NCBI GenBank assembly: GCA_030141605.1
Contig: JAQGDQ010000770.1
Coordinates: 12,501-34,157 of the forward strand
Direction: 5' to 3'
Origin: Tubiluchus corallicola
Taxonomy: Eukaryota; Priapulida; Priapulimorpha; Priapulimorphida; Tubiluchidae
DNA: 21,657 nt
The translations under genes were made by a program, and so were the position numbers. This document shows positions 19,462-21,657 of the stretch, piece after piece (the stretch's first letter is position 1; each line of letters opens with the position of its first letter). The notes beneath the pieces were generated by a model. It was not told the DNA's origin, did not search any database, and was given only the letters and a program-made list of their open reading frames with translations.

Positions 19462-19888
19462 TGTGATGTCATAATGTGCTAGTTTTACCTAGTAAATGAC
19501 TACGTCATCAGTGACCGTTACGTCAGTTAGATCAGGAACTACGTTTCCAGCTGGTCATCTCTGCTGATTACCATGACAATGATCACCATAGCAATAGACT
19601 CGGTAGAAAGGAGGAAACCCTGCTGATCACCATAGCAATGAGCTCATCACCACAGCAATGGGCTAGGAACACACATCGTAGCTAGTCATCATGCCAACAG
19701 CTAAAATAGCTAATATGATGTCACATTCCTACAATGACAACCAGATTGGGTATATAAGGATCTGCGGGGCAAGTGTTAAGGGTCTGCTAGATCTTCTCAC
19801 TTGCTATACTCTCTGCGTTACTCGTATGAATGATGTTACTATTCTTCTTTATACCCTTGTTATGTAAATAAACAGTTATACCATCACA
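19462..19888 (+). mobile_element. Candidate solo LTR
   Basis: Bounded by TGTGATG (19462-19468) and its inverse CATCACA (19882-19888), the TG...CA form of LTR ends. Inside are an inverted CCAAT box and TATATAAG (19751-19758), then AATAAA (19867-19872) 109 bases after the TATA box, as expected for U3-R order. The U3-like part holds several CRE/ATF-type half sites (TGATGTCA, TACGTCAT, TTACGTCA, GATGTCAC) and a cluster of ATCACCATAGCAAT units. Flanks at these exact ends do not match. TTCTG does occur just left (19457-19461) and again at 19904-19908, so the right end is uncertain. Confidence 0.55.
19566..19695 (+). promoter_or_regulatory. Cluster of CACCATAGCAAT repeats (RFX/X-box-like)
   Basis: Five spaced variants: ATTACCATGACAAT, ATCACCATAGCAAT twice, ATCACCACAGCAAT and GTCATCATGCCAAC. 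They resemble the X-box consensus of RFX factors (GTNNCCATRGNAAC) on the plus strand. They lie 55-185 bases before the TATA box of the LTR-like block. Confidence 0.4.
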
Positions 19889-20048
19889 CGATCACAGTAC
19901 GGCTTCTGCATTTTAAGATGCATGAATCACTCTAACGAACAATACTAATTGGATATTATGACGTTAATTATACACTACAACAACACTACATTTTATTATA
20001 CATTTTTGCTATTGTCAACATTCGTGTACATGTCATCTTACTTGATAA

Positions 20049-20150
20049 TTAAGGTAAAAAGTTATTATCCTATTTAGAAAAATAGGCACAAGAACGGCCA
20101 CAGAAAACATGGTTACACGATTGTGGAGCATTCGAGATTTCCAGTCAGAC
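20049..20150 (+). repeat. Diverged direct repeat, copy 2
   Basis: Partner of 18776-18889, same orientation, 1.27 kb away, on the other side of the LTR-like block. Confidence 0.6.
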
Positions 20151-21401
20151 TTAAATACTTTGTCGCCTTTAAGAAAGTATCAAAATATCTGTAATTTAAG
20201 TTAGCACTTATTTAATTGTTTAGCAAAAAATGACGATAATAATCTTCAATAGCAAATTGGCAAATTTACTGGAGAAAACTGCTGGCTTAATTAAATCTTA
20301 AATGATGAAATCTCACAAAAGAAGGTAGCACACAAATAAGTTCAAAAACTAAGAAGAAATCCGTTGTAATTACTTACAACTCACAACTCACACATCAGAA
20401 TCTGACACCAAATATTTAGGTCCGCAAGTATATCAGTAAACACCCAATCAAATATCTGACTTCTGATTTGTACAATTACACCTATCAGTGTATGCAAATA
20501 ATACTTGTATCCGTTCACAGGCATATGCATAGCCAGTTCAGTTTTCATGTATAACTGATTAGTACGCAGGTACTTACTCTGTGATTCATTTGCAATAAAA
20601 CTACATTCATTTGTGCTTGGTTGAGCAACGTTTGGATAAAAAAGTCGGGCAGGTATTGTACATGTTCAGTGTTGTTTAGATAGGTCCGATTTTAATGCAT
20701 GATAACCTGCAATGTTTATAAATTTTACTTTTAGCAAACCGTATATATTAACGCAATTAAAGTCATACGTAGGCCTCGTACATAGGCTCAGGATGATGAG
20801 TCATATCGCAGTTGTAATTTTTAGTAGTCCTTTAGTAGTACGCATCAAACCTGCGTAAGCTTCACTAATGATTATCAATTTTTTTGTTAATACAACAAAA
20901 TTAAGATATAATTCTTGAATTTTGCACTAGAGACCCAAGAAGCTAGCTTATGTTAGGCACTAGTATTGCACTACTGTCGCGCAGTACATGATGTAGTACG
21001 AATAACACTGAACACATTCTACAAGCATTAGACACTAGCCGTTATTAATTGATAAGTAAATTTATTGTAGTTAGGAATATTGTGGAAATTGTTTCAGACT
21101 TGGCTCAGGATTTAATAAGATTATCCAAGTAATGCAAGTTTTTATTTTCATTTTTGTTTTTAGCAAACGTGAACTCCACTTCTCAAACAATTTTAAAATT
21201 AGAGAAATGATAGTAGCACAGGTTCCAGATCTGAGTTATTTAGTAAAACTCTGTTTGGATTGGGAGGGGCAACGAAGGTGTAGAATAGAACACGAAATCT
21301 GCCATTTTACGGATTTTATAACAAAATGTGGTAATGTGTCAGTACCTTAAAATAACTACTTGTTATTGAAATGGTTTACACAAAGACTTACTATTTTCCA
21401 G
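20151..21401. other. Upstream region of the OATP gene, no earlier exon identified
   Basis: AT-rich. An open frame at 21132-21350 has no recognisable domain. The promoter and any 5' non-coding exon of the transporter gene may lie here, but no TATA box or exon stands out. Confidence 0.5.
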
Positions 21402-21420
21402 TGCCATATCGCAAACTGCC

Positions 21421-21657
21421 ATGACAAAACTAACTCCAGAAGAGGAGAAAACATCATGTGGAATTGGCTCGTGTCACCCTCGCTTTCTTCAGAAGTTTGC
21501 CAACATTTATGTCTTCTTAATCATCCACTGCCTTGGCAACCTCTTCCGCCGCATGTTCATCGGTATCATGAAGGGCAGTTTGACCACAATGGAGAAGCGG
21601 TTTAACCTTCGCAGCCGACAGATGGGGTTGTTGTTCTCCATTAACGACATTGGTTAC
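21421..21657 (+). CDS. OATP/SLCO organic anion transporter, N-terminal exon (cut by window end)
   Basis: A splice acceptor (TATTTTCCAG, ending 21401) is followed by 19 bases and an ATG, then 79 open codons to the window edge. The protein starts MTKLTPEEEKTSCGIGSC and continues HPRFLQKFAN, the usual start of membrane helix 1. Then comes KGSLTTMEKRFNLRSRQMGL, the conserved TTIEKRF loop of the OATP family, and the start of helix 2 (FSINDIGY). OATPs are 12-helix plasma-membrane carriers for organic anions such as bile salts, steroid conjugates and prostanoids. The frame is also open upstream to the acceptor (AISQTA before the Met), so an earlier coding exon is possible. The helix 1 segment GNLFRRMFIGIMKG is more basic than usual for the family. 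Confidence 0.9.
   Translation, partial: MTKLTPEEEKTSCGIGSCHPRFLQKFANIYVFLIIHCLGNLFRRMFIGIMKGSLTTMEKRFNLRSRQMGLLFSINDIGY

Noticed and set aside
21132-21350. 72-codon open frame before the OATP exon as an upstream coding exon
   Set aside because: No OATP-like or other known sequence; it stops at 21348-21350, before the acceptor at 21401, with no convincing donor.

Overview
This window is intron-rich, AT-rich animal nuclear DNA, probably from a marine invertebrate or basal deuterostome. GT-AG introns, long (CT)n and trinucleotide microsatellites, a 5S-derived SINE, LTR-like fragments and metazoan gene families (type II transmembrane serine protease, LRR/GPI protein, OATP/SLCO transporter) all point that way. 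The species cannot be named from the sequence.

Layout: (i) 1-1415, the last exon (1097-1255, +) of an apparently active trypsin-like protease whose other exons lie off the left edge; a long (CT)n tract and a GAAT microsatellite lie upstream of it. (ii) 1416-4924, non-coding: dispersed repeat copy A (2362-2723), a heat-shock-type promoter or LTR-like piece on the minus strand (about 3057-3312), a second (CT)n tract and a 35-bp minisatellite. (iii) 5006-6834 (-), a two-exon gene for a secreted LRR protein with an LRRCT cap and a GPI-type tail. (iv) 6835-9771, dispersed repeat copy B (7279-7640), palindromes and a perfect 72-bp tandem duplication upstream of the next gene. (v) 9772-17223 (+), an eight-exon, 526-residue type II transmembrane trypsin-like protein that can be reconstructed completely. 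Its intron 7 holds an antisense 529-bp SINE-like element with a 5S rRNA head and 11-bp target-site duplications. (vi) 17224-21401, gene-poor DNA with an LTR-like block at 19462-19888. (vii) 21421-21657 (+), the first recognisable coding exon of an OATP/SLCO transporter, cut by the window end.

The main result is the gene at 9772-17223. It has the full layout of a membrane-anchored serine protease: cytoplasmic tail with a PPPY motif, one membrane segment, Thr/Pro stalk, LDLRa module and trypsin fold. It is rebuilt as a non-enzyme. The zymogen cleavage site (R-IVGG) is N-GDDV, the catalytic Asp is Asn, the catalytic Ser is Thr, the oxyanion Gly193 is Arg, residue 189 is Gln and the SWG pocket strand is TSD; only His57 remains. 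All eight exons are open and all seven introns have GT-AG ends, so it looks like a maintained pseudoprotease and not a dead copy. The neighbouring last exon at 1097 shares its intron position and a ten-residue stretch but keeps GDSGGP, so an active paralogue seems to sit in tandem beside it.
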